Assembly: GCA_002729885.1 (NCBI GenBank) | Contig: PBUB01000031.1 | Span: 111,087 to 175,086, forward strand | Direction of reading: 5' to 3' | From: Spirochaetaceae bacterium | GTDB lineage: Bacteria; Spirochaetota; Leptospiria; Leptospirales; Leptonemataceae | DNA: 64,000 nt | Part shown: positions 9,104 to 17,084 of the stretch, piece by piece | How the letters are laid out: every line of letters starts with the position of its first letter | Position numbering within the stretch: position 1 is the first letter of the stretch | Position numbers and translations under genes: made by a program | Notes under the pieces: generated by a model | Told to the model about the DNA's origin: nothing | Database searches by the model: none | Seen by the model: only the letters and a program-made list of their open reading frames with translations

Positions 9104-9877
9104 ATGACTGGCCCTGGAAGTCCGCTATCAAATGCTGACTCAATGAATGAAATCCGAGATGTAATTATTGAAAACTTTGATACTGGAGCGGCAGGCTCCA
9201 TCCTCATATCAGCGGGGAAAACTCGTGTTCTTTGCACCGCTTCCCTGTCTACGGATCTACCTGGCTGGCTGGCCTCCAAAGAGCCTCCATCCGGCTGGAT
9301 CAGCTCTGAGTACAATATGCTTCCCGGCTCCACATCTCCGCGAAAAAGAAGAGGCACCGATGGCCGTAGCACAGAAATCCAGAGACTGATTGGACGCTCT
9401 CTCAGGGCGATGGTAGAACTAACGTCCATACCCGGGCTGAGTATTATTTGCGACTGTGAGGTGCTTCAAGCTGACGGAGGCACCCGAACAGCTTCCATAA
9501 CTGGTGCTTCCGTAAGTCTGATGATTGCTCTGGGAGCGGCCCTGGACGATGGCCGATTGGCTGCACCGCCCACAGACCGGTTGCCGGTGGAACTGGTAAC
9601 AGCTATCAGTGCCGGTGTTGTGGATGGAAAATGCGTTGTGGATCTGGACTATGAAAAAGATAGCCGGGCAGATGTAGATTTGAACGCGGTTCAGAATCAG
9701 AAGAAAGAGTGGATCGAACTTCAGGGCACCGGCGAAAGGGCAGGCTTCAGCAAGGCCCAGCTGGATGAGATCCTGGATCTCTGCGACGCAGCCATCGATA
9801 AAATACGAAATCGACAACTGGAATTTTTGAAGAAGAATCTATCGGCGAATGCCACCCGGATCCTTTTAGGAGCCTGA
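9104..9877 (+). CDS. rph: Ribonuclease PH
   Basis: A 257-residue phosphorolytic 3'-5' exoribonuclease that trims the 3' ends of tRNA precursors. Typical blocks are GKTRVLCTASL, the GTDGRSTEIQRLIGRSLRAM segment, CDCEVLQADGGTRTASITGA and IELQGTGERAGFS. The N-terminus is slightly divergent from the usual 'RPNGR' start. The ATG at 9104 lacks a strong Shine-Dalgarno, and a second Met at residue 14 is possible. The downstream porin gene begins after an 80-bp leader with a strong stem. Confidence 0.92.
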   Translation: MTGPGSPLSNADSMNEIRDVIIENFDTGAAGSILISAGKTRVLCTASLSTDLPGWLASKEPPSGWISSEYNMLPGSTSPRKRRGTDGRSTEIQRLIGRSLRAMVELTSIPGLSIICDCEVLQADGGTRTASITGASVSLMIALGAALDDGRLAAPPTDRLPVELVTAISAGVVDGKCVVDLDYEKDSRADVDLNAVQNQKKEWIELQGTGERAGFSKAQLDEILDLCDAAIDKIRNRQLEFLKKNLSANATRILLGA

Positions 9878-9902
9878 AGATTCGAATATTTTGCTTTTCT
9901 AT

Positions 9903-9960
9903 GTGCTCCAGTTCTGATATACAAGCGGGAAACCGCCTTCCCGGGCTGGAGCACTTAATG
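9903..9960 (+). promoter_or_regulatory. SD-sequestering stem in porin leader
   Basis: A perfect 9-bp inverted repeat (9903-9911 with 9946-9954) encloses an inner GCGG-GAAA-CCGC hairpin (9925-9936). The right arm contains GGAG (9948-9951), the Shine-Dalgarno for the ATG at 9958. When folded, the ribosome site would be paired. It could be an RNA thermometer or other translational switch, or partly serve rph termination (there is no T-run). Confidence 0.45.
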
Positions 9961-11604
9961 AGATTTCGCCATCGCATCACACCGATTCTTGCAATCATCG
10001 CATTACTCTTTCCTTACAGTTATGTGTCAGCAGAGGACTGGGAATCTACCAGCTGGCTGGATGGACTTACAATGTTTGGAATGGTACGCCTGCGCCCGGA
10101 GTTCAGGGCCAACGGAGATTTCAATCGAAAGACCGACGATACCGATGAATTCGTGGCAAGCAAGATCCAGTTCGGCATGCAGAAGAAATTTACCGAAGAT
10201 ACTTCCATTGTGATTCGCCTGCAGGATTCCCGTCTCTGGGGAGGTAGCCCTGGATCCGATACAGGATTTTCCACAGCCAACGATACGACTCAGGAATCCC
10301 TGGATTTAAGAGAAGGATACATCCGCTCCGACAACCTCCTAGGCCCTCTAGGCATTACAGCAGGACGCCAGATCCTGGATTATGGCGGGGGCCGGCAGAT
10401 CGGTCGCACGGACTGGAACAATGTAGGCCGCAGCTTTGATGCCCTGGAGTTTCACTGGGATCTGGGGCTATGGCATGCATCCCTGGCAGGTGCAGTACTT
10501 GCCGAAGAAGATAATAATGGCGGCGGTAATAATACCGGCGTTGGCAGATCCAATGCCTCCGAGATTACATTCAATTGCGATCCTGCCACCGGCCTCTGCA
10601 CGGTGCAGTCCAGCACCCCTCGTGAGCTGGATGATGCCTATATGGGCGTTTTCTATAATGAACTGAAATTCCATCCGCAGTTCCAGGTGGAACCTTACTA
10701 CATTGGAATTTACAAAAAGTGGATTCCCGCCACAACCTCCCCCTTTCCGGGCTTGCCTGTGCCTCCAAAAGAGCGAAGCCGGCAGAGAGACAATCTACAT
10801 ACATTCGGAATCCGATTCACCAATAAGACTGTGAACGGAAAGAGTGCATCGGAACTCATTGATTATTCCCTGGAATTTGCGTATCAGACCGGCTTCAACG
10901 GACAGAGAGTGCAGTCCGACTGGGACATACTGAACCAGACAGATCCCAATGGTAATCCCATCTACACAGACAGGCAATATTACGATGCGTATGCCGCCTA
11001 CGGAGAAATCGGTATTCGTCCAATGGATTTCATGCGAGTTGCTGTAGCCATGGATGTAGCGTCCGGAGATCCAGATCGAAGCGATGCGGCTGTGGCCACC
11101 TATCAGCAACTGTTTCCTACCAACCACGGAGCCATGGGCGACATGGATCTTGTGGGCTCCCGGAACCTGGTGGGCCGAGCGCTGAAGCTGGCCTTTGCCA
11201 TGGGCAAATTCGGTAATCTTCAACTGGCCTACTGGCATTTTCAGAAGCATAAAGCTCAGGATAGCCTTTACGGGAATGGAGGCGAAGTCTTGAGAGATCT
11301 GGATGGAGATTTGCTCAGCACCGAAACCCGAACCAATGCTCGTTACTCCCCGGTGCTGGATTCCACAGGAAAGATTACCGAGCATCCGGTGGCCGAACTG
11401 GGCACTCAGCTATTCCATGAATACAATCTGATCTATTCATTCAAAGCCAACGGACTGAAGTTCAATATGGGGTATGGCCAGGCCCACGCTCTGGATGCCG
11501 TTCGCCATGCTGTGGACGAAACCTATATGAAACCGGATCTACGAGAACCCGCCTTCGATCCCAGAAGTCAATGGGCCTATTTCATGCTCACCGCAGAGTT
11601 CTAG
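9958..11604 (+). CDS. Alginate-export-type outer-membrane beta-barrel protein
   Basis: A 548-residue exported protein with a signal peptide (about residues 1-24, ending near VSAED). It has the alginate-export/AlgE-like barrel pattern, with alternating beta segments and blocks such as RLRPEFRANGDF, LREGYIRS, GRQILDYGGGRQIGRTDWNN and DALEFHWDLGLWHASL. Such proteins sit in the outer membrane as channels; no alginate genes are near, so the substrate is unknown. I chose the ATG at 9958 because it gives a proper signal peptide and has GGAG six bases upstream. An in-frame ATG at 9901 lies inside the leader stem. Confidence 0.85.
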   Translation: MRFRHRITPILAIIALLFPYSYVSAEDWESTSWLDGLTMFGMVRLRPEFRANGDFNRKTDDTDEFVASKIQFGMQKKFTEDTSIVIRLQDSRLWGGSPGSDTGFSTANDTTQESLDLREGYIRSDNLLGPLGITAGRQILDYGGGRQIGRTDWNNVGRSFDALEFHWDLGLWHASLAGAVLAEEDNNGGGNNTGVGRSNASEITFNCDPATGLCTVQSSTPRELDDAYMGVFYNELKFHPQFQVEPYYIGIYKKWIPATTSPFPGLPVPPKERSRQRDNLHTFGIRFTNKTVNGKSASELIDYSLEFAYQTGFNGQRVQSDWDILNQTDPNGNPIYTDRQYYDAYAAYGEIGIRPMDFMRVAVAMDVASGDPDRSDAAVATYQQLFPTNHGAMGDMDLVGSRNLVGRALKLAFAMGKFGNLQLAYWHFQKHKAQDSLYGNGGEVLRDLDGDLLSTETRTNARYSPVLDSTGKITEHPVAELGTQLFHEYNLIYSFKANGLKFNMGYGQAHALDAVRHAVDETYMKPDLREPAFDPRSQWAYFMLTAEF

Positions 11605-11645
11605 TTGCGTAAATGGAACGTCTGTCCGCGGCCCCGGAGCCCGAT

Positions 11646-12524
11646 TCAACCCAGGCTTTCGCTTAACTTCCGTAGCTGATCGGCCACTGCCGGATCGTTT
11701 GAAATGGGCAGAGGATTCTTTCGTTTAGTTCCGTGAAAGTAAGTGCCGGATGGGCCTGGATCTGGCAGGCTGGCCAGCTGAACCAGAGGCTTCGCTGCTT
11801 TCTTCGGAGATTTGCTGATCAGCCCCCAGATTGCATGTACAATTCCAGGATAATCGCGGATCAATCCTGTATTTACCACTCCTGGATGGAAGGCGTATAC
11901 AGAAACATTTTTGCTCTGCAGCTTGCGAAACAGATCCATGGTATAGATTACATTACAAAGTTTGCTATCATTGTAGGCCTGCAGGCCGCTGTAGTTTTCC
12001 TTTCTGGCAAGTGCATCCCCACCGGCCAGAAAATCGATCTTGCCCCGGTAATGAAGGGCCGAGGCAACATTAATGATTCGGGAAGGGGCATTGTTTTGCA
12101 GAGTGTCCAGAAGAGCCTCTGTTAGCCAGAATGGCCCCAGATGATTTACCGCAAACGTAGCTTCAATTCCTTCCGCGCTTTCTTTGCGCTGCGGATGACT
12201 TACCCCTGCATTGTTAATTAGCAGATCCAGTCCTTTGTGTCTTTTTTTGAAGTTCTTCACAAATTCCTGGATGGATTTTTTAGAGGACAGATCCAGCTCG
12301 TACAGCTCTACCCGGCTTCGACCGGACTTCATCTGAATTTCGCGCTGCACCGCCTGGCCTCGTGCAATATCTCTGGCAGTGATTACGACCTGGGCGCCCA
12401 GTTCCAGAAGCCCTATGGCGGCCTCTTTACCTATGCCGGATGTTGCTCCGGTAATCAGGCAGAGCTTACCGCCGATGTGTTCTTTTTGAAGATTATTGAG
12501 TAAGGAATCGTCCTTGCGAGCCAT
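11646..12524 (-). CDS. SDR family oxidoreductase
   Basis: A 292-residue classical short-chain dehydrogenase resembling retinol-dehydrogenase-like bacterial SDRs. It has the nucleotide loop TGATSGIG near residue 26, NNAGVS, and an active site with Ser in NVASALHYRG and a YNDSK (YxxxK) pair. The C-terminal FHPGVVNTGL is typical. The ARDIARG segment after beta-2 suggests NADP(H) preference, as in this subgroup. The substrate is unknown. The ATG at 12524 is preferred over a TTG two codons upstream. Convergent with the porin gene. Confidence 0.88.
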   Translation of the reverse strand: MARKDDSLLNNLQKEHIGGKLCLITGATSGIGKEAAIGLLELGAQVVITARDIARGQAVQREIQMKSGRSRVELYELDLSSKKSIQEFVKNFKKRHKGLDLLINNAGVSHPQRKESAEGIEATFAVNHLGPFWLTEALLDTLQNNAPSRIINVASALHYRGKIDFLAGGDALARKENYSGLQAYNDSKLCNVIYTMDLFRKLQSKNVSVYAFHPGVVNTGLIRDYPGIVHAIWGLISKSPKKAAKPLVQLASLPDPGPSGTYFHGTKRKNPLPISNDPAVADQLRKLSESLG

Positions 12525-12657
12525 AAGCAAATGCGGTGTATGCCATTGCTGCTGTCAAGCCTGGTGCAGAGTTCCGAATACTTCCCTGGAACGTCTCTAT
12601 AATGGTGAAAAAGAGGAGCGGACCGAATCGAACGGGCATCCGCCTGTGGTGAGAAAC

Positions 12658-12690
12658 TCATACGGGCTTCCGGATGGTAAGCCCGTATGA
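12658..12690 (-). terminator. Hairpin after FecR gene
   Basis: A perfect 12-bp inverted repeat (12658-12669 with 12679-12690) with a 9-nt loop lies 17 bp past the stop of the FecR-domain gene. The following strand reads GTTTCTCACC, so the T-run is poor. It most likely acts as a terminator or 3' stabiliser between the FecR and SDR genes. Confidence 0.55.
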
Positions 12691-12706
12691 AATCCAGGAC
12701 GAAAGA

Positions 12707-13420
12707 TCAATAACTGGTAGGGTCTGGACTGTTATCGGTGGCCAGATCGGTCATCTTATGGCACATGGTGCAGTCCTGCATTTTGGGATCCTTATCGATT
12801 ACGGACTGGAACTTATTGTCTACTTTCAGTCCACGGAAAAGCTTGGTGAAATCGTTGGTCTGAACCTTTCCCTCTTCGTCGAAATCGTTGCTGTATCCTT
12901 TACTTACATCTTCGAAATCATCTTCATCCACATGTCTGGTGGCAACAGTACCTTCACAAACACAGGTTGCACTTCCATGCTCATCATGACTTACTGAGAA
13001 TTTGGTCCCTCGCACAGAGGCCACTGCAGTAGGGCTTACTACTTCTACGCCTTGATTGTTTAGTTTCTTCACATCGATCCAGGTAAATCCTTTCTTGAGC
13101 TTTACCTGAAGGGGCTCTTTCTTGCTATTCAGGTTTTCCAGAGTTACTTCCGTTTTTGGTCCAAGGCGAATTTCCTTTCCCTGATAGATGATTACCAGGT
13201 TACTCTGAGGACCGGTCTGAATTTTATCTTTGCTCTGGATAATCTGGCGAAGCTTCAAGTTTTGAAACTCACCCTGGCCACCTTTCTGAACCCTGGCAAC
13301 GCCTACCAGGCGGGTAACCAGAGCGCGGTCTTCTGCGCGAAGGCCATCAAAAGCCCCCAGGGCCAGGACCATCGCAAGGGCCAACAGAGCCGGTTTCATT
13401 TTAGGCGATTGAATATTCAT
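12707..13420 (-). CDS. FecR-domain protein with C-terminal haem motif
   Basis: A 237-residue exported protein. A signal peptide (cleavage near LRAED) is followed by a FecR domain (about residues 40-160), recognisable from the LQVKLKKGFTWIDV and GVEVVSPTAVASVRGTKFSV segments. FecR domains are periplasmic in sigma-factor signalling and also common as stand-alone exported proteins in spirochaetes. The last 22 residues contain CTMCH (Cys217-His221), a c-type haem attachment site, after a linker. That combination is unusual. No sigma factor or TonB gene adjoins. AAGGAG precedes the ATG. Confidence 0.82.
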   Translation of the reverse strand: MNIQSPKMKPALLALAMVLALGAFDGLRAEDRALVTRLVGVARVQKGGQGEFQNLKLRQIIQSKDKIQTGPQSNLVIIYQGKEIRLGPKTEVTLENLNSKKEPLQVKLKKGFTWIDVKKLNNQGVEVVSPTAVASVRGTKFSVSHDEHGSATCVCEGTVATRHVDEDDFEDVSKGYSNDFDEEGKVQTNDFTKLFRGLKVDNKFQSVIDKDPKMQDCTMCHKMTDLATDNSPDPTSY

Positions 13421-13516
13421 AAATACTCCTTCCTGCGAAATGCAGTTGTACTATACGTTACATACGGGGAAACAATGACAAGCCCCAATTTTGCAGGATT
13501 TCTAAAATAATCTGAT

Positions 13517-13546
13517 TTGTTACAAGATAAATTTTCCCTGTAACAA
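13517..13546. promoter_or_regulatory. Inverted repeat upstream of FecR gene
   Basis: Two perfect 8-bp arms (13517-13524 and 13539-13546, TTGTTACA and its complement) separated by 14 bp lie about 100 bp upstream of the FecR gene start. A third GTTACA lies near 13457. It could be an operator; no regulator is identified. Confidence 0.3.
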
Positions 13547-13594
13547 CATGCAACGTCCGAACCGTGATTGGCTGAAATTAGGGCGTTTTGCCTT

Positions 13595-13984
13595 CTATTC
13601 TTCCATAAAGCGCGCATGAAATCGAAACTGCATCCTCGCACCAATGGCCCCTGCCAGAAGAAGATACCGACTATCCAGCTCGAAATAGGCATCTGACTCA
13701 TCCCCGGCATCCATCACGCAGGAAACCAGCACCTCATGCTCTCTTGCCAGCTGCCTCAGACTTCTGCGTACCGGGGCCAGTCTTCTTAGCAGATCCTTAA
13801 CATGTTCTTCGATGGGCTCATTTCCCGCAGGACGACTATTGATCTGCCAGATTCCCTTGCCCCAGGCATCCCTGGGTATGATTCGGTCAGGCTCCACTCC
13901 CAGGATTCGAGTAACATCCTCCGGATGTAACTCCTGGCCAGATACAGTAAGAATTGCCCAGCCTGTTGTTACTCTATTTGACAT
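13595..13984 (-). CDS. DUF4279-like protein
   Basis: A 129-residue soluble protein resembling the DUF4279 family (TGWAILTVSGQELHPEDVTRILGVEPDR near the N-terminus, a central GIWQINSR, and a late SDAYFELDSRYLLLAGAIGA). The function of the family is unknown. The start is set at the ATG at 13984, preceded by AGGAAAAGG. A longer upstream reading would overlap the divergent FAD oxidoreductase gene. Its start lies 51 bp from that gene, so the two share a short promoter region. Confidence 0.65.
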   Translation of the reverse strand: MSNRVTTGWAILTVSGQELHPEDVTRILGVEPDRIIPRDAWGKGIWQINSRPAGNEPIEEHVKDLLRRLAPVRRSLRQLAREHEVLVSCVMDAGDESDAYFELDSRYLLLAGAIGARMQFRFHARFMEE

Positions 13985-14035
13985 CTTTTCCTTTTCCTGT
14001 AACCGTGGGATGGACTTCTCGAATCCACACTGCTC

Positions 14036-15409
14036 ATGAAAGAACCTGTACTGGTAATTATCGGCAATGGCATCACCGGAATCACGGTGGCCCGAACCGT
14101 TCGAAAGCAATTCAAAGATGTTCGTATTCGTATTGTATCCGATGAAGCGGACTATTTCTTTTCCCGTCCGGCATTGATGTACATTTACATGGGCCATATG
14201 GAAGCAAAACAGACCGAGCCGTACGAAAGACGCTTCTATGATGAAAATCGCCTGGAACTGGTCCGCGGCACTGTAGACAGCATTAATCCCGATTCCGGCA
14301 ATCTAACTCTCAAGGGTGGGCAGCAGGTACCCTTCGATTATCTGGTTCTGGCCACGGGCTCGGTGCCCAATCGATTCGGATGGCCAGGCCAGGATCTGGA
14401 TGGTGTCCAGGGGCTCTACTCCATGCAGGACCTACAAAACCTGGAACACTGGTCCCAGAAGGGAATCAAGAAAGCTGTCATTGTGGGCGGCGGATTGATT
14501 GGAATTGAACTGGCAGAGATGCTACATACCAGAAACATTCCTGCTACGTTTCTAGTAAGGGAAGACCATTACTGGGGCAATATCCTGCCGCCGGAAGAAT
14601 CAGAACTGGTAAGAAAGGAAATCGATGCACATCACATTGGACTGAAGCTTAAAACCGAACTTAAATCTATTGAGTCCGATGAAAACGGAAGAGCCCGGGC
14701 CGTGCATACATCGGACGGAGAACGCATCGAAGCCGACTTCGTAGGACTGACGGCCGGTGTTCGGCCCAATCTTTCTGTAAGCCATGACTCTGTGGAAACC
14801 CAGAGAGGATACCTGGTCGATTACTACTTTCAGACCTCGCATCGGAAGATCTTTGCTGCCGGGGATTGCGCTCAGTTTCGCGCCAGCGAAGGACCGGGTC
14901 CTGTAGAGCAACTCTGGTATACAGGCCGGATGCAGGGAGAGGCCCTGGGTATTAACCTGGGGCACCGACTCAAGGAAGAACATGGACTGAAGCTCAGAGA
15001 TGACATTCCTGTGCGAGAACAGGTGCTACCGGAGCATCGCGCCTATGACCGGGGAATCTGGTTTAATTCCGCCAAGTTCTTCAATCTGGAGTATCAGACC
15101 TATGGTTTTGTTCCCGCACGGCTGGATACTGCGCAAACATTCTACTGGCAGCATCCGGACAAAAGCATCTGCTTTCGCATGGTCTGGGATGGCAATCTGG
15201 AAGACGGCAAGGTATCCGGGTTTAACGTATTCGGAGTGAGATACAGACAGGAAGTATGCGAAAAGTGGATCGCTGATGGCCGCAGCCCCAGGTATGTAAT
15301 CGATCATCTCAAGGAAGCGAATTTTGATCCAGAATTCTTTGAACGACCGGAAAAGAAGATTCGCAAAGCTTTCAAAGAGTTCGCCAGAGGTGCAGGCGCC
15401 ATTGCCTAG
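14036..15409 (+). CDS. FAD-dependent pyridine nucleotide-disulfide oxidoreductase
   Basis: A 457-residue flavoprotein with an N-terminal FAD-binding Rossmann motif (VIIGNGITG), LVLATGSVPNRF, a central NAD(P)-binding AVIVGGGLIGIELAEML, and the FAD-contacting IFAAGDCAQF near residue 280. It belongs to the nitrite reductase NirB-N/rubredoxin reductase-like group. Residues after about 340 form an extension not recognised here. The next gene, across a repeat element, is a membrane polyferredoxin. The pair may be an electron-transfer unit, with the flavoprotein oxidising NAD(P)H; this is inference. Confidence 0.85.
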   Translation: MKEPVLVIIGNGITGITVARTVRKQFKDVRIRIVSDEADYFFSRPALMYIYMGHMEAKQTEPYERRFYDENRLELVRGTVDSINPDSGNLTLKGGQQVPFDYLVLATGSVPNRFGWPGQDLDGVQGLYSMQDLQNLEHWSQKGIKKAVIVGGGLIGIELAEMLHTRNIPATFLVREDHYWGNILPPEESELVRKEIDAHHIGLKLKTELKSIESDENGRARAVHTSDGERIEADFVGLTAGVRPNLSVSHDSVETQRGYLVDYYFQTSHRKIFAAGDCAQFRASEGPGPVEQLWYTGRMQGEALGINLGHRLKEEHGLKLRDDIPVREQVLPEHRAYDRGIWFNSAKFFNLEYQTYGFVPARLDTAQTFYWQHPDKSICFRMVWDGNLEDGKVSGFNVFGVRYRQEVCEKWIADGRSPRYVIDHLKEANFDPEFFERPEKKIRKAFKEFARGAGAIA

Positions 15410-15433
15410 GCCCGAAGGGCCGCATAGATTTTT
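15409..15433 (+). terminator. Rho-independent-type terminator after FAD oxidoreductase
   Basis: A GGCCC-GAA-GGGCC stem begins on the last base of the stop codon and is followed by GCATAGATTTTT. The same hairpin plus T-run recurs at 15513-15539 and 20235-20259 as part of the repeat family. Confidence 0.6.
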
Positions 15434-15637
15434 CGCCGGAGGCGCGATTCGGTAATATCGCGACGAGCACTACAGGAGAGTCAAAGACTCTCCGCGATCA
15501 GGATGATCGCAAGGCCCGAAGGGCCGCATAGATTTTTTTGCGGGAGCAATGCTACAGGAAGGTCAACTGAAAGGCGACAGTTGAGCCCGGAGTTTCCGGA
15601 GGAAACTTACTGTTACTATTGCGAGCGTACCTATATG
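15409..15637 (+). repeat. Multi-hairpin dispersed repeat, copy A
   Basis: This intergenic stretch is almost wholly made of short hairpins. In order they are GGCCC-GAA-GGGCC (15409-15421), CGCC-GGA-GGCG (15434-15444), a 6-bp stem (15443-15462), GGAGAGTC-AAA-GACTCTCC (15475-15493), GCGATC-AGGAT-GATCGC (15494-15510), GGCCC-GAA-GGGCC with T7 (15513-15539), TCAACTG/CAGTTGA (15563-15584) and AGTTTCC-GGA-GGAAACT (15591-15607). It ends GCGAGCGTACCTATATG. The GGCCC unit with GCATAGATTTTT occurs twice, 104 bp apart. Large parts recur at 20169-20302 and, inverted, at 35217-35289. Confidence 0.85.
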
Positions 15638-16987
15638 ACAACAAATTCAGTTCCATTTAAACTATTTCAACCCTATAACCTGATGGCCAGTCTGCTAATC
15701 TCCATTAGCCTGGCGGTGCCTGTGCTGGGCCTGGCCGGAATTTCAGTGGCGGATGGAGGTCTGTACCTGGTGCTGTTTCCAGGATTGCTCTGCATTGGAT
15801 TCTTTATGATGGCCGCCCAGCGAGCACTGAGCAAGCCAGCAGGCATAGACAACCAGGGAGTTTTCCAGAGCAGCGTTACCGGCCGAGGCATGGCCGGCAT
15901 TCTACTGGGTGTAGTAATCACAGGACTTTACGTTGTTATTTATTTTGGCGATCGCATCTCTCTGGGAGACGGAACCCTTCATTTGTTCTTTCAGCAAAGA
16001 CTGTACAGCTACTTTGATCCAATAAGCCAGTGGCTGCGAAACAGCCCGGCCGATAACTGGTTCTTCTACAGCTTCATGTACACCCTGGCAGTGTTTGTGT
16101 TCGGTGTGCGAATGATTCTAAAGCATCGTCACTCCCCCTATCAAATTATACGCACCCTTTCGGTGGTGGTTGTACAAACGGGATTCGGTTTTTTCATTCC
16201 GTACCTTCTGGTGGCCTTTCAAAAGCCCGAGTTCTACTTTAGCTATTTCTGGCCTCTGAAACCGGAATATCTTTACCCCGCCAAATGGCCGGATCTGGCG
16301 TCCGGCGCATTTTCAACTTTTTTTTCCGGCGAAGCGGAACTGTTTACCTACTTTCTGGTATTTGGCGCTTTTATGACGTTCGTGGCCACGCCTGTGCTTA
16401 CCTATTTTTTTGGAAAGCGATGGTACTGCTCCTGGGTTTGCGGATGCGGAGGCCTTGCCAATACGGCCGGGGATCCCTTTCGGCAGCTCAGCGATAAGTC
16501 ATTGAAAGCCTGGAAAATCGAACGATGGACCATTCATTCGATTCTGGTGGTTATTGTAATCATAACCGGAATCCTGTGGATGAACTCCATCACAGAAGGC
16601 AAGTTTTTACCCCAGTGGGGAGCTTCGCTGCAGACAGCCTATACATTCTACATCGGACTGATCTTCAGCGGTGTTGTGGGTGTTGGATTCTATCCGCTTC
16701 TGGGCACTCGCGTATGGTGTCGATTCGGATGCCCGATGGCAGCCATTCTGGGCATTATTCAAAAATTCTTTTCAAGGTTTCGCATCACCACAAATGGCGG
16801 TCAGTGCATCTCCTGCGGAAACTGCTCTACATACTGCGAAATGGGCATCGATGTGCGATGGTATGCACAGAGAGGCCAGAACATTGTGCGCGCTTCCTGT
16901 GTGGGCTGTGGAATGTGCTCCGCGGTGTGCCCCAGAGGGGTGCTGAATCTGGAAAACGGAATCGTAACGGCCAGGGTTCCCTCCTGA
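15635..16987 (+). CDS. NapH/NosR-like membrane polyferredoxin
   Basis: A 450-residue inner-membrane protein with about six hydrophobic helices. It has a NapH/NosR-type cysteine cluster (WYCSWVCGCGGLANTAGDPFR, about residue 265, and WCRFGCPMA, about 365) and a C-terminal double 4Fe-4S ferredoxin (CISCGNCSTYCEMGIDV and CVGCGMCSAVCPRG). Such proteins pass electrons across the membrane. The ATG at 15635 begins the real protein; sequence upstream belongs to repeat copy A. There is no clear Shine-Dalgarno. It probably partners the upstream FAD oxidoreductase. Confidence 0.87.
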   Translation: MTTNSVPFKLFQPYNLMASLLISISLAVPVLGLAGISVADGGLYLVLFPGLLCIGFFMMAAQRALSKPAGIDNQGVFQSSVTGRGMAGILLGVVITGLYVVIYFGDRISLGDGTLHLFFQQRLYSYFDPISQWLRNSPADNWFFYSFMYTLAVFVFGVRMILKHRHSPYQIIRTLSVVVVQTGFGFFIPYLLVAFQKPEFYFSYFWPLKPEYLYPAKWPDLASGAFSTFFSGEAELFTYFLVFGAFMTFVATPVLTYFFGKRWYCSWVCGCGGLANTAGDPFRQLSDKSLKAWKIERWTIHSILVVIVIITGILWMNSITEGKFLPQWGASLQTAYTFYIGLIFSGVVGVGFYPLLGTRVWCRFGCPMAAILGIIQKFFSRFRITTNGGQCISCGNCSTYCEMGIDVRWYAQRGQNIVRASCVGCGMCSAVCPRGVLNLENGIVTARVPS

Positions 16988-17084
16988 GCCAAGCGATCCA
17001 GCCATTCGCATGAAGTCAGCCGGGGTGTACCGGTCTGTTTCTATGCCAATATCGCCGGACACACAATTATAACATGGAGCGGCA

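Noticed and set aside
12617..12643. tRNA-like T-arm on the minus strand (GTTCGATTCG)
   Set aside because: No matching acceptor or D arm upstream, and the neighbouring 12-bp stem is too long for an anticodon arm; treated as terminator surroundings.
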